DNA of 64,000 nucleotides from Rhynchosporium graminicola. Lineage: Eukaryota > Ascomycota > Leotiomycetes > Helotiales > Ploettnerulaceae. The position numbers were made by a program, and so were the translations under genes. Under the pieces are notes generated by a model. The model searched no databases and had not been told where the DNA came from. It saw only the letters and a program-made list of their open reading frames with translations. Of this stretch, positions 60,181-64,000 are shown piece after piece. Within the stretch, counting starts at the first letter, position 1; each line of letters starts with the position of its first letter. The DNA lies in NCBI GenBank assembly GCA_900074885.1, contig FJUW01000095.1, positions 27,646 through 91,645 of the forward strand, given 5' to 3'.

Positions 60181-62407
60181 ATAATATATACTTAAGTAGG
60201 GAGGCAGGTTAATTGAGATTTTAGTCTATATTATCTATTTATAGTATAGTCCGTGAAGGCTTCGTCAAATGAAAATCTTACTTATAATAATAATTAACTA
60301 TATATATACTCGTGAATACGACTCCTTGAAGTCTCGACAACATATCAATAAGTAAGTTAATTGAGTCTCGAAGACGGCCTTACTAGTGGAAGCTATAGTC
60401 TTACTCTTATAACTACTTATTTGGCTATCTTAGTATTTCTTAGTATAATCCTCTGCAGTTCCTAAACTTATTATTAAAGGGATAGTATTCGAGTAGTAAA
60501 GTAATAAGTCTAGTATATATATTATCTGCGATACTTGTAATCGTAAGCCTAGAGAAGGGTAATATATGAACAGAGGACTAAGTCGTTCTAGCGTCTTACT
60601 AAATAGAGAGCGATACCTAGCGGATATCTAAGATTTTATAAGTTTCTATTATCCGCTTTATCTTTCAATTAGCTAAGGTTAGCGAACTTTTCCTAGCTAT
60701 TACTAGTTTTCAGTTAGCTAAGAGGGTAGTATAGTATAGAGGATATATCCAGGATAGCTATACGCTGAGGATTTAGCTTCTATTATCCTAAGGTCACTTA
60801 TATACGTGGGATCGTTTTCGGTAACACTAAGAACTGCGACGTTAAGTATAATTTAACTTCATAATTAGTATATTACCCCTCTATAGCTAGCATATCTATA
60901 ATATCTAGCAAGCTAACGAGAACGATACTAATTTACTCAGAGCTAAGATTAGGAGGTCTAATGACTTAGCTATAACTTGTACGCTTTTAGTAGATATCGG
61001 CGCTTTACTAGTTTTAGTTTCTAAGATTAGCTACTTATGCACCTGAAAGGATAATATTAGCTTATTAGTCCTGCTTTCGGTTACCCTTCCCCTTTTAATA
61101 ATCTTATATCTTTATAGGTAGTACTCCTGCAGATAGCACTCCTTATTATTATCTCTCGACTAATTAGATTTAAGGAGACGCGAATCAAATTACTAAATAG
61201 GTAATATTATCCTATCTACTATAATTATTCTCTGCGCCGAGCTTCTTGCATATAGGCGACTTCTCGGCGATACCGAAGGTGGATCTAGTGAACTAGAGCT
61301 ATAGTACGTAGTGATAAAAAGGGATTATTATCCCAGTTCTTAGGCTTATCTCTGAGGCGGGTGACTATCGGTCGATATATAGCTGAAAAACACTTACTCG
61401 CTTAAATCCGCTAGTAGCGCAATCAAATAAATAATAGCAATTCCCCTTCCTCTCCGCTCATATCTTATGTGAGGTGCTTCAACATACTATGATATACTGT
61501 TCTATATAACCTATAGATCACTGATATGTCTTTAGACTTGGTTGAACTGAAATGTTCTTTAGACTTAGTTGAACTGAAGAATCCTACTACTACCTAGTAA
61601 ATTATACCTAAGCTATGCAGGAAATCCGCAGGTACCTTTCGTGCTCATATAGGGGTGACGGGTATATATATAGCGATATCTCAAACCGCACTTAGTGATA
61701 AGGAATAGCGGAAAGTCTCGCAGCCGAGAACCTCCGGATAGCGATATGATATATAAGAAGGGTATCCCTAGTACTAAGGTCTTCGAGCTTCCTTATACAG
61801 TCTTTTAACAATCAAACTTACTTGAGAATAGGCACGCTTAGTTAATACTACTCTATAGAGCGAGATAAAGCCTACGAGTTCGTCGACTCTTAGGTACTCA
61901 ATATCATATGCCTCTAATCCTTTCAGATTCGGATAAACAGGAGATAAAGCTAGATAGAGAAGGATTAGTATTATATAATAAGTATAAAAAAGTATAATTT
62001 AATCTAATTAATCTAGCGCAACTAATAATTAATATTACTTAAGTAGGCTTAATCTTTTGAAGACCTTAAGCAGCGTTAAGGCGGACTCACAGATATCATA
62101 ATAGAATATAATAATATTGCACCGAGTAGTAATAAATCTGCTTACTTCGAGAAGAAGATTACTATAATAAGTATTACTAAGGATTTTTTACTCAGATCGG
62201 GATCGAGACTACTACTCTATCTTATCGAAAATCCCCCCGAGGCGTAAGTAAGCGTGGTTTCGGCCCTATACGACCGATTTATCCTTTAGAAAAGAATCCG
62301 CCTATAGTGATCGATTTGATAGGAGATAATAACCCGAGGGATTATACCCAAGAAGAATATGAGTACTAGTGATATTATTATATATAACTAATACTAATAT
62401 AAGGTAG
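60181..62407. other. AT-rich relic sequence, unidentified
   Basis: About 2.2 kb of RIP-mutated DNA. One plus-strand frame (about 60,520-62,390) is closed only by TAA/TAG, which suggests a former coding region, but TGA is depleted throughout the block so this is weak evidence. A 26-27-bp tandem duplication lies at 61526-61578. Confidence 0.4.
61526..61578. repeat. 26-27-bp tandem duplication
   Basis: Two near-identical copies of atgt(t)ctttagactt[g/a]gttgaactgaa; the two differ by one inserted t and one G/A. Confidence 0.85.
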
Positions 62408-64000
62408 TGTTGGATTTGTAACTAGTACCTTGGTCAGTTTACCAGTACCTTGGTCAGTTTTGCCTGCATCGGCATATACACCTTATACCTTGTCAGTACA
62501 TAGTCTTAGTACCTAGTTCAGTACCTTGCCCATATACCTTATTATACCTAGAACCTATACCCTGTACCTTATAAATAGCATGTACCCTGTATACTCTATT
62601 AGAGTTACTATGAAGGTTCTCGATAGAGTTCTACTACTCTCTAGTACGAATATCGTACTTCTAGAGGTTTCTACTAACGTACTACTGACGTAGTATGATT
62701 CTACGGTATACGTGTCTTCTTCTATGGAGTTCTGTATTACGTAGTATAGAATATTCTAGAGAGCTCAGATAGCTATATAAGTAGCTAGAATCTCTCCTGT
62801 AGTTAGCTCTCTTTAAGTAAGCAATTAAAGCAAGTCAAATTGATCACCTATTATTCTGACCTTTAGCCGATTTCCACCCTCAATTTTCATATAGTAGCAA
62901 TTCACTTAGTGAAATCAGCTAATTAGACGCTTCCTTCGATCGATCTCGCCTAAACTCGCTTCCGTTACTCCTTACCGATAAAGGAGCTTCCTAATCAGGC
63001 GTTACTTAGTCGTTTTCAACGACTCTTTCGCCTAGAGCTAGCTAGTAAGCTAGCCCCTTTAAGCCCTACTAACACGGCTATAGCGAATCAGACTCGTAGC
63101 CCTTGACCCTAAGACGAAGTTACAAGGAAATCATAACTTATAACCTCTCGAAGACTTTAGAAGTAGAGACGACCTAGTGACCCTAGGTACGAAGGCTAAG
63201 ATCTTATTCCGGGGTGCCCATATCTACTACCGACTTAGTTTAGAAGCTAGGCCTCGTTGCGTAGTAGGGCGTAGCTTCTGATTCGCTACTAGTCTGGTAT
63301 AAATCATAGGTCGGCTAATATAAGCTACTATTAAGTATAAGAAGCTATCCTCGGAGAGGGTTACTTAATAGTAGTACTTAAGGCGCTATGAGGTAAAACT
63401 GGGCCTAGTAGTAAGGTTAATTCAATAGTAAATACGACAGATATAGTTGCCGTATACTACTATTGATTTTGACTAAGCGAAAAACTCGGTAAGATAGCAA
63501 GCTCGGCGTAGCTACTATCTTTTTCAAGGGCAAGATAAGGTGAGTATCTTTTCAAGCTACTTAGTAGCTTATATAAGTAAAACTCGTACTTTTAAAGACC
63601 TCTTAGTACTTAGTACTATTAAACTGCCTATAAGGAATTATGTCTTCCTTCAAGGGAGATAAGCTAGTAGGCCGCTCTAACTATATAGAGTAGCTTAATG
63701 CGGCTAGCCTCTATTTAGAGGTAAACGGCTATATGTCCTATATTAATAGTACTAAGACTAAGCCTAGCCGAGCTCTCTACTTCAAATCAGAAGAACATAT
63801 TAACGCGCAAGGCGAAAAGAGAATAGATTATACTTCTTACTCTCCGGAGCTAGCGATTAAATACTATAAGAGACTAGCTGATTTTGAGCGTGCAAATAAG
63901 AAGGCTTTAGGCGCTATGAAGTCGATTATATCACTTGAAAACCTCGATAGATTCAAGGATAAGACTAGCGCAAAAGACCTATAGGAAGCTATTATAGCTA
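62408..64000 (+). mobile_element. 5' part of a second copia-type element
   Basis: A probable LTR begins TGTTGGATTTG at 62,408 and ends at about 62,830-62,845; within it a 20-bp unit (agtaccttggtcagttt) is repeated at about 62,424 and 62,444. About 800 bases of leader follow, then a gag start at 63,640. The partner LTR lies beyond the window. Confidence 0.6.
63640..64000 (+). pseudogene. Copia-type gag, start and two in-frame TAG
   Basis: ATG at 63640 followed by a hydrophilic frame in which residues about 24-112 include NAASLYLEVNGYMSYI, KYYKRLADFERANKKALGAM and KSIISLENLDRFKDKTSAKD, the N-terminal pattern of fungal copia gag polyproteins (also called the UBN2 or DUF4219 type). Only two stops interrupt it in the window, TAG at 63691 and TAG at 63982, both one C-to-T step from CAG. 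This copy is clearly less decayed than the one at 48,551-58,921. It continues off the right edge. Confidence 0.7.

Larger units (their letters stand above)
44151..64000. repeat. RIP-mutated AT-rich retroelement block
   Basis: From about 44,150 to the end TpA is abundant, CpA and TpG are scarce, CpG remains common, and nearly all frames are closed by TAA/TAG. That is the expected result of C-to-T change in CpA context on both strands (repeat-induced point mutation). Recognisable contents are nested LTR elements listed separately. No cellular gene seen. The block extends past the window. Confidence 0.9.

Overview
The window comes from a filamentous ascomycete (Pezizomycotina). The support is short spliced introns (about 50-190 nt), a LaeA-type methyltransferase, a CFEM-like GPI-anchored protein, fungal forms of Nha1, Pol12, Snf4, Vac8, Imp1 and Alb1, and a strong repeat-induced point mutation (RIP) signature. 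I lean to Leotiomycetes, but that is an impression and not shown by the sequence.

There are two compartments. Bases 1 to about 44,150 are ordinary gene-rich DNA. In order they hold: a LaeA-like methyltransferase running off the left edge (-), a Nha1-type Na+(K+)/H+ antiporter (+), a secreted Cys-rich GPI-anchored protein (+), DNA polymerase alpha subunit B POL12 (+), spliceosomal MFAP1 (-), the pre-60S factor ALB1 (-), a membrane-anchored deubiquitinase of Ubp1/USP30 type (+), a Kre9/Knh1-like single-pass membrane protein (+), three unidentified genes (-), a large RhoGAP (-), AMPK gamma SNF4 (-), VAC8 (+), mitochondrial inner-membrane protease IMP1 (-) and a mitochondrial IF3-like factor (+). 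For spliced genes I rebuilt the exons by joining frames at GT/AG sites. A 64-base N gap flanked by C runs lies between SNF4 and the RhoGAP gene.

From about 44,150 to the right end the DNA is AT-rich and almost free of cellular genes. CpA and TpG are scarce, TpA is abundant and CpG survives, which is the mark of CpA-directed RIP. The block is a nest of LTR retroelements. A roughly 10.4-kb Ty1/copia element (48,551-58,921) is itself split by a 1.9-kb non-autonomous LTR element carrying four 185-bp tandem repeats (53,975-55,888). There is a second LTR-like element with 113-bp subrepeats (about 44,933-47,177), an orphan LTR and leader (47,180 onward), and the start of another copia element (62,408 to the window edge). 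Two short insertions (125 and 146 bp) have TG..CA ends, internal palindromes and perfect 5-bp target duplications. They are not visibly RIP-mutated, and each interrupts an older decayed reading frame that closes when the insertion is removed.

The genes are mostly unrelated housekeeping functions and form no pathway cluster. The exception is IMP1 and mtIF3, two mitochondrial genes transcribed head to head from a 237-bp interval. No new defence or biosynthetic system is evident. The most unusual material is the nested, differently aged repeat structure on the right.
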